This document shows positions 19,183-27,604 of a stretch of DNA of 64,000 bases, one piece after another. Positions within the stretch are counted from its first letter, which is position 1. Each line of letters starts with the position of its first letter. Position numbers and translations under genes: made by a program. The stretch is from Chitinophaga sp. CF118. GTDB taxonomy: Bacteria > Bacteroidota > Bacteroidia > Chitinophagales > Chitinophagaceae. The notes under the pieces were generated by a model, which saw nothing but the letters and a program-made list of their open reading frames with translations, searched no databases and was not told where the DNA came from. Location of the stretch: positions 806,001-870,000 of the forward strand of contig NZ_FOMK01000003.1 in NCBI RefSeq assembly GCF_900112615.1. The letters run 5' to 3'.

Positions 19183-20520
19183 TCAAAAAGTCTCATTTAA
19201 GTTTAAAAAGAATCCTTTTGAGCCATACGCACCAAATGCGTAGTCCAAACATAAGTTGGTGCGTGTGGTTTTATTAAATAGTATACGCAATCCTGCACCG
19301 GCGGCAGGCTTCCATATCTCAAGTAACTTAGTGCTAGCCTTGTCGTTAGATGTTTCAATGTTAACGAAGGCAACACCGCTAAACAATTTATTCCTTGTAA
19401 TTGGAAAGCGGTATTCTGTCTCAGAATAGAAAAATTGCGTGCCCTTATAATAGCTGGAAACGTAACCCCGCCCACTACGGAAGCTGGGATCTCTGCTTGT
19501 TCCCGGTAGTTCAAGATACGGCACCGCACCGCTAAGCACTCCGGCACCCCAGCTCCAGAATGCAATAACATGTTCAGGTGTGCGTTCTGAAAGGCTAAAA
19601 TATTTCCTGAAATCAAATGTAAGCTGTAAAGCATTTTTTGAACTTCCAATCCAGGTTTGGTTAGCCCGTAAGCCTGCATCTACATAAATTCCTTTATATG
19701 CACGGTTGGGATTATCGCGTGTATTGTACTGTATGTTAAAAAGAAACCCGTTTGCAAGGTAATGATCTTCGACAAACCCAAATCTCTCATTATAAATTTT
19801 GTATGGCGTCAATGAGGTATCATGTCTGGCATTTGAGATCTTTCTTCTTATATCAAATGCTACCCCAGCTCCTAAAAAAAGATTATGCCCGACTTCCTTA
19901 TAGACCTTTTCAAAGAATTTATAGTATTGTGAATTCCAGACATATGCTTTTCGTCCGGGGTTAGCAAGTATGCTATCGGCAGGACTACCTCCTGAGGCAT
20001 GCCCCATGCCTAGTCCAAAGTCGGGCGTAACGGATTTTGCAGCAACGAGGCTGCCCTGGAAATTCCACCTGTTGCCCGGCGTAAAAACATTGTGACTGAT
20101 ATAAAAATAAATGATGCCTTTGGTGGTAATAGAAGCAGATGTTGCTGCAATTGACATATAGGTATTCGGCTCTCTCCCTAACACTTTACCGGCCACTGCC
20201 TTTATACCTATTTGAAATCCAATAGTAGGGTTTGCCGCTATATTAGGTACTACAGTAATCCCTGATCTCTTACGAAGTGAATCGGTCTTCTTCTTTGGAT
20301 GAAGGATATCGTTGAGCAAATCACTAATATCAAACTGCTTATCAAGATTATCTGCTTTGTGCACTGTTTGTTTGCCCTGCTCAGGAAGCTTGTCTGGTCG
20401 GGATGAATCAGCAGGAGTGGCAATCTGACTATAAGCGTAGTCCTGAATTGCAAAAAACAGGAATGCAAGTAAAATCTTATGTACCAAATAAGGTCTTATG
20501 GTTCTTTCCCTGGCTTCCAT
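19183..20520 (-). CDS. BamA/TamA-like surface-antigen outer-membrane barrel
   Basis: 445 residues from the ATG at 20520, which precedes the signal-like HKILLAFLFFAIQDYAYSQ. After a short linker the protein is dominated by alternating amphipathic strands. It has the surface-antigen (D15) pattern near GYVSSYYKGTQFFYSETEYRFPITRN and ends in a terminal Phe (LNLNETF), the usual BAM recognition residue. No POTRA domains are seen; with about 445 residues it is much shorter than BamA. It resembles small Bacteroidota BamA/TamA-like proteins, some tied to lipid or polyphosphate genes elsewhere. The specific role is unknown. Confidence 0.75.
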   Translation of the reverse strand: MEARERTIRPYLVHKILLAFLFFAIQDYAYSQIATPADSSRPDKLPEQGKQTVHKADNLDKQFDISDLLNDILHPKKKTDSLRKRSGITVVPNIAANPTIGFQIGIKAVAGKVLGREPNTYMSIAATSASITTKGIIYFYISHNVFTPGNRWNFQGSLVAAKSVTPDFGLGMGHASGGSPADSILANPGRKAYVWNSQYYKFFEKVYKEVGHNLFLGAGVAFDIRRKISNARHDTSLTPYKIYNERFGFVEDHYLANGFLFNIQYNTRDNPNRAYKGIYVDAGLRANQTWIGSSKNALQLTFDFRKYFSLSERTPEHVIAFWSWGAGVLSGAVPYLELPGTSRDPSFRSGRGYVSSYYKGTQFFYSETEYRFPITRNKLFSGVAFVNIETSNDKASTKLLEIWKPAAGAGLRILFNKTTRTNLCLDYAFGAYGSKGFFLNLNETF

Positions 20521-20742
20521 AGTAATTAATCTGTAAACCAGTTTGAAGATAACAAACAATTGTTGAATAGGTATTGTTAGGCTTGGTACTTGTAGCTACC
20601 CGCATTTATTCCTGTTCATTTAGCTTCTGCATTTAGATTAAAACAGCATTTTGTAGAAAGATTTCCTATTTTACAGAACTGTTATTAGGGAAATAATATA
20701 TTTCATTTTAACGGTATAGTTAACTCAAAAGACTTCAAACCC

Positions 20743-21849
20743 ATGAAAAGAACGATCGCTATTGTTTTTCTATTATATTGTTATACTGTTAAAGGGCAAT
20801 CTTACCCTGAGGTAATCCGCGAAAAATCATATAAGGCAGCTATTTCAAAGGCGGAAAAATTCATTGATTCTTTACAAGCCAAACAGGATATTCCCGGCAT
20901 TTCTGTTTGTGTGGGCAGTAAAGAGAAAATACTTTGGGCAGAAGGTTTTGGCTTTGCAGACCTGGAGAATAAGACAAGGGTAGGGGTGCACTCAAAATTC
21001 AGAATGGGTTCGGTATCCAAATTACTCACCATCGAGGCAATAGGTTTGCTTTATCAGGAAGGGAAATTGGATCTGGATGCACCCATTCAAAAATATCTTC
21101 CCGGCTTTCCTGAAAAGAAATATCCTATCACGAGCAGGCAATTGGCGGGACATACAGCAGGAATACGCCATTACCGTAAGAGCGATCCTTTATCTATCCC
21201 CAAACGCTACAAAAGTGTAGATGAGGGATTGTCGATCTTTAAAGATGACAGTCTTCTTTTCAAACCCGGTACGGCCTATGCATACTCTACCTTTGGGTAT
21301 TCTCTTTTAAGCGCAGTGGCAGAAGCAGCAAGCCATACGGATTTTCTGTCTTTTATGCGTGACAGTATTTTCTTTCGCCTGGGTATGACAAATACTATCG
21401 CCGACTATAGTGATAGTATTGTACCGGGGCGGGTACGGTTTTATGAACATAGCGAGGGGAAATTGGTCAATGCTGCCCTTGTAGACAATAGTTATAAATG
21501 GGCGGGAGGTGGATTTCTGTCCACGCCATTTGATCTCGTAAATATGGTACGGGGACTATTAAATCATACATTACTGGATGAAAAAACAGTTGAATTGTTA
21601 TTTACATCTCAGCACCTCGATAATGGAGAAGATACCCATGTCGGAATAGGTTGGCGGATAAACACTGATTCCAAAGGGAGAAGAATAATTCATCACGGCG
21701 GATTAATTGATGGCGGAAGAACGTTTTTACTTTCATATCCCGAGCAAGGGATCGTAGTAGCCATTGCAGCTAATATGAGTGGTGTAAACATCAATCTTAA
21801 AGAAGCCGAAACCCTGGCAGGGTATTTTTTAAACATGCAGAAACTGTAG
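20743..21849 (+). CDS. Secreted serine hydrolase of the class C beta-lactamase / penicillin-binding family
   Basis: 368 residues with a signal peptide (1-18, ending VKGQ). The SxxK motif is S90-V-S-K93 in RMGSVSKLLTIEAIGLL. The third motif is HHGG near 320 (RRIIHHGGLIDGG), in place of KTG. The usual YxN motif is replaced by Y181-S-T in YAYSTFGYSLL, so the conserved Asn is missing. Family members include D-alanyl-D-alanine peptidases, esterases and beta-lactamases; the substituted YxN argues against a classical beta-lactamase. It is monocistronic with a terminator behind it. Confidence 0.82.
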   Translation: MKRTIAIVFLLYCYTVKGQSYPEVIREKSYKAAISKAEKFIDSLQAKQDIPGISVCVGSKEKILWAEGFGFADLENKTRVGVHSKFRMGSVSKLLTIEAIGLLYQEGKLDLDAPIQKYLPGFPEKKYPITSRQLAGHTAGIRHYRKSDPLSIPKRYKSVDEGLSIFKDDSLLFKPGTAYAYSTFGYSLLSAVAEAASHTDFLSFMRDSIFFRLGMTNTIADYSDSIVPGRVRFYEHSEGKLVNAALVDNSYKWAGGGFLSTPFDLVNMVRGLLNHTLLDEKTVELLFTSQHLDNGEDTHVGIGWRINTDSKGRRIIHHGGLIDGGRTFLLSYPEQGIVVAIAANMSGVNINLKEAETLAGYFLNMQKL

Positions 21850-21889
21850 TTCCACCTTAACCAAAATACGGAGAATTATAAATTACAAA

Positions 21890-21918
21890 AGCCTGTAGCA
21901 GATTTTCTGTTACAGGCT
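21890..21918. terminator. Terminator hairpin
   Basis: 13-bp stem AGCCTGTAGCAGA / TCTGTTACAGGCT with one mismatch and a 3-nt loop, between the convergent serine hydrolase and DoxX-like genes. Short T-rich flanks on the plus strand. Confidence 0.75.
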
Positions 21919-21937
21919 CTTAATTGTAATTCGGTGT

Positions 21938-22315
21938 TTATTTATTTTTTACAGCAGATAATGGAAGAAACATTTCTTTGTTACTTAAGAACATTGAAAT
22001 CCAAAGTAAAGTCAGGAAAATTGTAGAAGCAGGTGGTTGTCCGCCGGATAATTCTAAACAAAAAGCACCTCCTAAATAACAACTTGCAAGTAAGAAGCCA
22101 ATCTTATTTGTTTTGGGATAAATAAGAAGTGATGCAATTATTAATTCAGTTACCCCAAGTACTTTCAGGTGGCTACCAAAGCCATATTTGGTTAAAAATT
22201 GCACAACTGATTCAGGCTCTGCGCCAATTAATTTCATTACTCCACCCATAATAAGTACTAAGGTAGGAATTGCCATTAGTATAATGGAAATGATACGTTT
22301 TGTTTTATCTGTCAT
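21938..22315 (-). CDS. DoxX-like integral membrane protein
   Basis: 125 residues with four predicted membrane helices (about 7-30, 47-65, 72-90 and 95-113). It has the DoxX-like arrangement, including GGVMKLIGAEPESVVQFLTKYGFG and LGVTELIIASLLIYPKTNKIGFLLASCYLGGA. Family members are linked with redox and electrophile stress, but the activity here is not known. It is divergent from the HxlR regulator, with a candidate operator over its promoter. That is a typical regulator/target pair. Confidence 0.85.
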   Translation of the reverse strand: MTDKTKRIISIILMAIPTLVLIMGGVMKLIGAEPESVVQFLTKYGFGSHLKVLGVTELIIASLLIYPKTNKIGFLLASCYLGGAFCLELSGGQPPASTIFLTLLWISMFLSNKEMFLPLSAVKNK

Positions 22316-22335
22316 GTTGTTTTTTGATTATGGAA

Positions 22336-22343
22336 CAAAAGTA
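22336..22343 (-). promoter_or_regulatory. Candidate -7 promoter box of the doxX-like gene
   Basis: On the minus strand TACTTTTG matches the Bacteroidota -7 consensus TAnnTTTG exactly, 20 nt upstream of the ATG at 22315. The candidate HxlR operator lies where the -33 element would be. Confidence 0.55.
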
Positions 22344-22368
22344 AATACCTTTGCTTTCCATTGGATAT

Positions 22369-22388
22369 TACTATCCTTCCGGATAGCA
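22369..22388. promoter_or_regulatory. Candidate HxlR operator
   Basis: Inverted repeat TACTATCC-ttcc-GGATAGCA, with a further half-site GGATAGT at 22399-22405. It lies between the divergent doxX-like and hxlR-like genes, about 54 bp from each start. The TACTAT/ATAGTA-type dyad fits what is known of HxlR/DUF24-family operators. Binding is inferred. Confidence 0.5.
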
Positions 22389-22442
22389 CTATACTGGAGG
22401 ATAGTATCGCGAATAATAAAGAACTTAAAAAGGAAATGAAAT

Positions 22443-22781
22443 ATGTTAAGCAAAGGTGGGTGCCCGAAAAATATCCTTTCAATCAAAGATGCTTTGGATG
22501 CATTAGAAGGAAGATGGAAGATATTAATTCTGTTTTCTTTATCTACAGGGAATAAACGTTTTAAGCAAATATCAAAAGAGGTCAATGGGATTACAGATAA
22601 AACACTGTCAAAAGAGTTGAAAAGTCTGGAAGCAAATAAATTGATAAATAGAGATGTCTACGATACATTTCCTCCTACTGTAGAATACTCTATCACAACA
22701 CATGGTAAATCACTTGAGAACGTCATGGATGAATTACATTATTGGGGTTTATCACATCGCAAAAAGGTAATTGGAAAGTAG
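22443..22781 (+). CDS. HxlR-family winged-helix transcriptional regulator
   Basis: 112 residues. The start at 22443 is forced by an in-frame TGA at 22437. It has the HxlR/DUF24 pattern: Cys7-Pro followed by DALEGRWKILILFSLSTGNKRFKQI, the recognition region GITDKTLSKELKSLEANKLINR, and the wing VYDTFPPTVEYSITTHGKSL. The single N-terminal Cys is the redox or electrophile sensor in characterised members such as YodB. It probably represses the divergent doxX-like gene and itself through the dyad at 22369-22388. Confidence 0.9.
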   Translation: MLSKGGCPKNILSIKDALDALEGRWKILILFSLSTGNKRFKQISKEVNGITDKTLSKELKSLEANKLINRDVYDTFPPTVEYSITTHGKSLENVMDELHYWGLSHRKKVIGK

Positions 22782-22797
22782 TCATTGGAGGGAAATA

Positions 22798-23829
22798 TCA
22801 TTTCCCTTTTTTAAGTGAAGATGACCGGATAATTAGTTCTGATCGAAGTACAATTGTGTTAGTACAATTTATCGGAGATGTACCATTGAAATGATTGATC
22901 AGATGTCTTGCAGCTGTTTGTCCCATTTCATAACCCGAGTAATTGATAGTAGTAAGATTAGGTTCAATTACTTTTGATATAGGGTCATTGTTGAATCCAA
23001 CAAAAGCAATGTCTTCCGGGATACTGATCCCATTTTGTTTTAAAGCCAGCATACAGCCCACAGCGCAACTGTCGTTAGACACAAATATTCCATCCGGTAC
23101 CGGCTTCATCTTCAGTATAGCTTGCGCAGCTTCCGCACCCGCTTCCTGGCTCAGGTCTGTAACAATGACATATTCTTCCCTGAACTTTATTTTATGCTGG
23201 CTTAGCGCCTCTTTATATCCCTTGAGGCGATCTTTATACACATTCTGCAGGATGGGAGCTGTGATATGAACGATCTTTTTACAACCTTGTTCAATGAGAT
23301 GATTTGTTGCATTATAGGCAGCCTGCCGGTTATCTATCAGGATACTGGTAGAATTTTCATGTTCCATAACACGATCGAAGAATATCACCGGAATGTTCTT
23401 TTTAAAGAAGTGTTCGAAGTGTTTCAGATCGGCAGTATCAAAGGCCAGAGATGTCAGTAGTCCATCGACCCGGCTATCGAACATCGTTTTGGCACTGGAT
23501 ATTTCTTTCCCGAAAGATTCCGAAGATTGACTGATAAGAAGCCCGTAGCCATGATCATTAGCCACATTTTCTATACCTGCAATGACGGAGGACATGAAAT
23601 AGCTGTTCAGTCGCGGCACAATGATACCAATCGTATTTGTTTTCTGGTTTCGCAGGTTACGTGCAAAGTGATTGATCCTGTAACCTATTTCATCCGCCAG
23701 GTCAAAGATTTTCTTTTTTGTCTTTTTACTGATACTCGGATGATCTTGCAAACCCCGGCTAACCGTAGTTGCAGAAATATTCAATTTTTTAGCAATGTCA
23801 TATATTGTGACCTCTCGCTCGTTCGCCAT
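22798..23829 (-). CDS. LacI-family transcriptional regulator
   Basis: 343 residues. The N-terminal helix-turn-helix is VTIYDIAKKLNISATTVSRGLQ, followed by the hinge region YRINHFARNLRNQKTNTIGIIVP. A periplasmic-binding-protein-like sensor domain follows (about 62-338), with FFDRVMEHENSTSILIDNRQAA and FVSNDSCAVGCMLALKQNGISIPEDIAFVGFNN. Length and order are standard. It is divergent from the SusC gene at 24381. An 18-nt LacI-type palindrome lies 117 bp upstream of its own start, again before susC and before the esterase gene. It is therefore predicted to control itself and those genes in response to a sugar or sugar phosphate. It ends 16 nt from the hxlR stop. Confidence 0.94.
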   Translation of the reverse strand: MANEREVTIYDIAKKLNISATTVSRGLQDHPSISKKTKKKIFDLADEIGYRINHFARNLRNQKTNTIGIIVPRLNSYFMSSVIAGIENVANDHGYGLLISQSSESFGKEISSAKTMFDSRVDGLLTSLAFDTADLKHFEHFFKKNIPVIFFDRVMEHENSTSILIDNRQAAYNATNHLIEQGCKKIVHITAPILQNVYKDRLKGYKEALSQHKIKFREEYVIVTDLSQEAGAEAAQAILKMKPVPDGIFVSNDSCAVGCMLALKQNGISIPEDIAFVGFNNDPISKVIEPNLTTINYSGYEMGQTAARHLINHFNGTSPINCTNTIVLRSELIIRSSSLKKGK

Positions 23830-23945
23830 AACTATAACTATAAATGTGTGGTGTTATACTTTCTTTTCGTGGAACCGGGATTAATTTTATACAATCGCTA
23901 GTGCACAGTATTATAAAGCTAAACTAATCTTTTTGAAAAAAAAGT

Positions 23946-23963
23946 TACACAATCGGTTGCGTA
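23946..23963. promoter_or_regulatory. LacI-type operator 1
   Basis: TACACAATCGGTTGCGTA is an 18-nt near-perfect palindrome (TACrCAAyCG and its mirror) with the central CG typical of LacI-family operators. It lies 117 bp upstream of the lacI-type start and about 420 bp upstream of susC. The A8 tract plus left half is shared with the site at 31232. Confidence 0.8.
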
Positions 23964-23986
23964 TTTAAAAAATGTGCTTACTTTAG
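23957..23986 (+). promoter_or_regulatory. Candidate susC promoter overlapped by operator 1
   Basis: TTG at 23957-23959, a 19-nt spacer, then TACTTTAG at 23979-23986. This is one mismatch from the Bacteroidota -7 box TAnnTTTG, with correct spacing. The TTG is part of operator 1, so bound repressor would block it. The implied leader to the ATG at 24381 would be about 390 nt. Confidence 0.4.
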
Positions 23987-24256
23987 TCCTGTGAAGAACG
24001 TATCAGGATTTGTGATAAATCAATGTACTTTATATGCAGTTTTACATCCAATCTGCAAAGTCAGTGCTTTATAAGCGATTTCCGGCCGTAGTTCCCGCTT
24101 TTACGGGTATGCCGTTACACGCTTGGTTTATCAGAAAAAAACAGTGAAGATCCACCTGAGTATTTCTTCTTACCCGAAAATCTGATACTTATTACATTCC
24201 CGTTTTTGAAAACTCTGGCTTTCTTCCAAGCCCGGCATTGTGTTGAGTAATGTTTT

Positions 24257-24274
24257 AAGACAATCGGTTGCGTA
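24257..24274. promoter_or_regulatory. LacI-type operator 2
   Basis: AAGACAATCGGTTGCGTA keeps the CAATCGGTTGCGTA core of operator 1 and lies 107 bp upstream of the susC ATG at 24381. Two operators 311 bp apart would allow a repression loop. Confidence 0.75.
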
Positions 24275-24380
24275 ATTTAGATTATATGATAAAACCCGGT
24301 TATTCCAACCGGTGATTATGTAATATCAGCATATATGTAGCTGTTCCATGTTAATTATCTTAACTATTAATTCTCCCGTT

Positions 24381-27300
24381 ATGAAGCTTTTACGAAGAGC
24401 TTTTGCCAGAATCTATCCGGCTCTGAAAAAACAAAAACGTACCATTGAGGTTTTGCTAACCGTGGTTCTCCTCTTTGTCTTCACCACTGTAAATGCTCAA
24501 AGCAGTAAATCAATACAGGGTAAGGTTACTGACGAAACAGGGAAACCACTGCCAGGCGTTACTGTTACAGTGAAAAATACCAATCGCGGTACCGTTACAG
24601 CTGCTGATGGTACTTATACTATCAATGCTTCCAGTGGTGAGATTCTTACCTTCACCTTTATTGGATACACACTTAGTGAACGTACAACAGGCAGCAGTTC
24701 CAGGTATGATATCAGCCTTACACCCCAGTCGCAATTATTAGAGCAGATGGTGGTGATCGGTTATGGTACCCAGAAGAAAAGTTCTCTTACGGGGTCCGTT
24801 GCGTCTGTTAGTAGTAAAACCATCAATGAGCTTCCAGTGGCCAGCATACAGCAGGCTTTGCAGGGGCGTGTGTCTGGTGTGACCGTTACAAATAATGGCG
24901 CGCCTGGTTCAGATCCTATTGTAAGGATCCGGGGAATCAGTTCTATTAGTTATGCATCAGATCCGCTGTATGTGATCGACGGTTTCCCAACCTCCAATCT
25001 TGCTAATTTCGATAGTAAAGATGTACAGTCAGTGGAAGTATTAAAAGATGCAAGTGCTGCAGCCATTTACGGTTCACGGGCTACCAACGGCGTGATCATT
25101 ATCACAACAAAAAAAGGTACGAGGGACGGTAAAGCGCATATTAACTTTGATACTTATACTGGTGTACAGACAGCCTGGAAAAAAATAGATCTGTTGAATA
25201 CACAACAGTATCTGCGGTACGAAAGGGCGCTGAATGGCGCTGCCGGTATTGCTAAACCTCCACGGCTTGAAGATGCTAATTTTAATCAACCCATTTATGA
25301 TGGTACATCGCAAACATTTGCGCAAACCAATACTGACTGGCAGGATGCTTATTTTAAGAGCGGGCTTATTACTCAGTCCAATTTATCTGTGAGCGGTGGA
25401 AACGAAAAGTCCCGCTACTACACTTCCGGTGGTTACTTCAAACAGGAAGGTATAGCGCAGGGCGTAAATTACGAGCGGGGTAATTTCCGGGTTAATTCCG
25501 AACATAATCTCAGTAAAGTATTTACGATAGGCCAGAACCTCTTAATGTCCTACTCGAAACAACGTTATGATAATACTCAAGGTAACAGGACCCGTATCGC
25601 CAATGTAATAAGGGCCCTTCCTTATATGCCAGTATATGATCCAACTACGCAGGGCGGCTACCGTAATGCAGAAAACAGTGTAGACGGAGCAGACCCTACC
25701 AATCCCGTTGAAGATGCACTACTTTTAGGTGACGCACACCGCCAGATCTTTAAACTGCTTGGTACTGTATATACCCAGGTAAACTTTACTCCATGGCTTA
25801 ATTTCAGATCGACCTTCGGTACCGATTATGTAACACAATTCCAGCACGAGTTCAGCCCTATCTTTAATGACAAGGGAAGAAATGCTGCTATCGCTACTAT
25901 CACTGATCAGCGGGCTAACAGAACAACACTGTTATTCACAGAGCAATTAACTTTTGATAAAACGTTCGGCAAGCATCATATAAATGCTGTTGCGGTTTTT
26001 GAAAGACAAAGTGCGCAGAACGCCGGAGAATCACAAAAAGGAAATCAAAGCACAAATGATATAGAAACGTTTGTGGGGGCAACAAATGTGACTGCATTCT
26101 CTTCCAGAACAGCAAGCCTTATTCAGTCTTATATCGGCAGGCTGAACTACGAATTTGCCGGAAAATACCTGCTGAGTGGTGCCATCCGCCGTGATGGTTT
26201 ATCCGTATGGGCGCCAGGCAGTAAAATTCAAAGTTTTCCTTCCTTCTCTGCAGGATGGAGAATAGACCAGGAGCCTTTCATTAAACCCGTTACAGCCATT
26301 TCCGAATTAAAACTAAGAGGTGGATGGGGCATTACCGGTTTAAATGCTATCGGTATTTTTCCTGCATTGCAAAACTCTATTCTTAACAATGAATACCCCT
26401 GGCAGGCAATCGTCCAGGCCAATGGCGCTACCTATCCCTTTGGTAATACAGTTAGTGTAGGTAATGCTTCGTATTATAATCAACTTGCCAGCAGCGGCCT
26501 TGAGTGGGAAAAGACCAAACAGGTTAACGTCGGTATTGACCTGGGGTTGTTCAATAACAAAATAACGTTAACGGCAGAATGGTATCGCAGACAAACGGAT
26601 AACCTGATCCTTACTATTCCTACACCTGCAAGTTTTGGATTTGCCGGAGCCGGTTCACAACAGAATGCCGCTTCAATGAAAAATACAGGTGTTGATATAC
26701 AATTGGGTTATAACAAAACAACAGGTGCCTTTACCTGGAATCTTAATGGAAACATCGGCTTTATCAGAAACAAAATACTGAGCCTTAATACTCCCAATGC
26801 TACCATTGATGCCGGATCTGATGCAGACTTCGGTAATGGAAATATTACGCGTACAGTTGCCGGGCAACCGATTCAGTCCTTTTATGGATATGTGGTAGAT
26901 GGTATTTTTCAAAGCCAGGAAGACGTGAACAAGAGCGCTGTGCAAATTCCGGGTACTGATCCTAAAAAATCAACTGCTCCAGGTGATATTAAGTTCAAAG
27001 ACCTCAACAAAGATGGAAAGATAACTGCAGACGACCGGACTTTCCTTGGTTCTTATGTACCCGACTTTTCTTATGCGCTCAATTACAGTGCTGCCTATAA
27101 AAATTTCGATTTATCGCTCTTTTTTCAGGGAGTACAGGGTAATAAGATTTTTAACGGTACAAGAGTATTGAGAGAAGGTATGGCCCGCTTATTCGGCGCA
27201 GGAACAGAAGTGCTGAATGCATGGACTCCGGAGAATACTAATACCAATATTCCAAGAGCTATAAGCGGAGATCCAAATCAAAATGCCCGCGTATCAGACC

Positions 27301-27566
27301 GGTGGATCGAGGACGGTTCTTACCTGAGACTAAAAAATGTGATCATTGGCTACACCATTCCTCAATCAACTCTACATTCATTAACCAAGGGAGTGATAAG
27401 CAGTTTCAGACTGTATGTCTCCTCTCAAAACCTGCTGACCTTCACCCATTATAAAGGCTGGGATCCTGAAATTGGTTCAAAGAATACAACCCTTACAAAT
27501 GGTGTTGATTATGGGCAATACCCTTCGGCCAGATCTTTCCAGTTTGGTTTGCAGGTAGGTTTTTAA
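24381..27566 (+). CDS. SusC/RagA-family TonB-dependent outer-membrane receptor
   Basis: 1061 residues from the ATG at 24381, chosen because it opens the long signal region (MKLLRRAFARIYPALKKQKR, then a hydrophobic stretch ending TTVNAQ). A carboxypeptidase-D-like domain follows (SIQGKVTDETGKPLPGVTVTV, about 45-120), then VVIGYGTQKKSSLTGSV. The plug has PLYVIDGFPT and the SusC hallmark VLKDASAAAIYGSRATNGVI, and a large barrel ends in Phe. It imports an oligosaccharide together with the SusD at 27605. Two LacI-type operators upstream and a divergent LacI regulator indicate LacI control rather than the kinase control seen for the first SusC locus. Confidence 0.96.
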   Translation: MKLLRRAFARIYPALKKQKRTIEVLLTVVLLFVFTTVNAQSSKSIQGKVTDETGKPLPGVTVTVKNTNRGTVTAADGTYTINASSGEILTFTFIGYTLSERTTGSSSRYDISLTPQSQLLEQMVVIGYGTQKKSSLTGSVASVSSKTINELPVASIQQALQGRVSGVTVTNNGAPGSDPIVRIRGISSISYASDPLYVIDGFPTSNLANFDSKDVQSVEVLKDASAAAIYGSRATNGVIIITTKKGTRDGKAHINFDTYTGVQTAWKKIDLLNTQQYLRYERALNGAAGIAKPPRLEDANFNQPIYDGTSQTFAQTNTDWQDAYFKSGLITQSNLSVSGGNEKSRYYTSGGYFKQEGIAQGVNYERGNFRVNSEHNLSKVFTIGQNLLMSYSKQRYDNTQGNRTRIANVIRALPYMPVYDPTTQGGYRNAENSVDGADPTNPVEDALLLGDAHRQIFKLLGTVYTQVNFTPWLNFRSTFGTDYVTQFQHEFSPIFNDKGRNAAIATITDQRANRTTLLFTEQLTFDKTFGKHHINAVAVFERQSAQNAGESQKGNQSTNDIETFVGATNVTAFSSRTASLIQSYIGRLNYEFAGKYLLSGAIRRDGLSVWAPGSKIQSFPSFSAGWRIDQEPFIKPVTAISELKLRGGWGITGLNAIGIFPALQNSILNNEYPWQAIVQANGATYPFGNTVSVGNASYYNQLASSGLEWEKTKQVNVGIDLGLFNNKITLTAEWYRRQTDNLILTIPTPASFGFAGAGSQQNAASMKNTGVDIQLGYNKTTGAFTWNLNGNIGFIRNKILSLNTPNATIDAGSDADFGNGNITRTVAGQPIQSFYGYVVDGIFQSQEDVNKSAVQIPGTDPKKSTAPGDIKFKDLNKDGKITADDRTFLGSYVPDFSYALNYSAAYKNFDLSLFFQGVQGNKIFNGTRVLREGMARLFGAGTEVLNAWTPENTNTNIPRAISGDPNQNARVSDRWIEDGSYLRLKNVIIGYTIPQSTLHSLTKGVISSFRLYVSSQNLLTFTHYKGWDPEIGSKNTTLTNGVDYGQYPSARSFQFGLQVGF

Positions 27567-27604
27567 CAGGTATATCGTTTTTGATTCCAGAAAAATGAAC
27601 AATC

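Larger units (their letters stand above)
23830..24380. other. Divergent regulatory region between lacI-type gene and susC
   Basis: About 551 bp without a coding frame. It holds two full LacI-type operators (23946-23963 and 24257-24274), a degenerate half-site (CAATCGCTAG at 23892-23901) and a candidate plus-strand promoter over the first operator. A nested stem at about 24083-24113 (CGGC ... CCCG ... CGGG ... GCCG) and a hairpin CCGGTT-attcc-AACCGG just after the second operator could structure a long susC leader. Confidence 0.6.
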
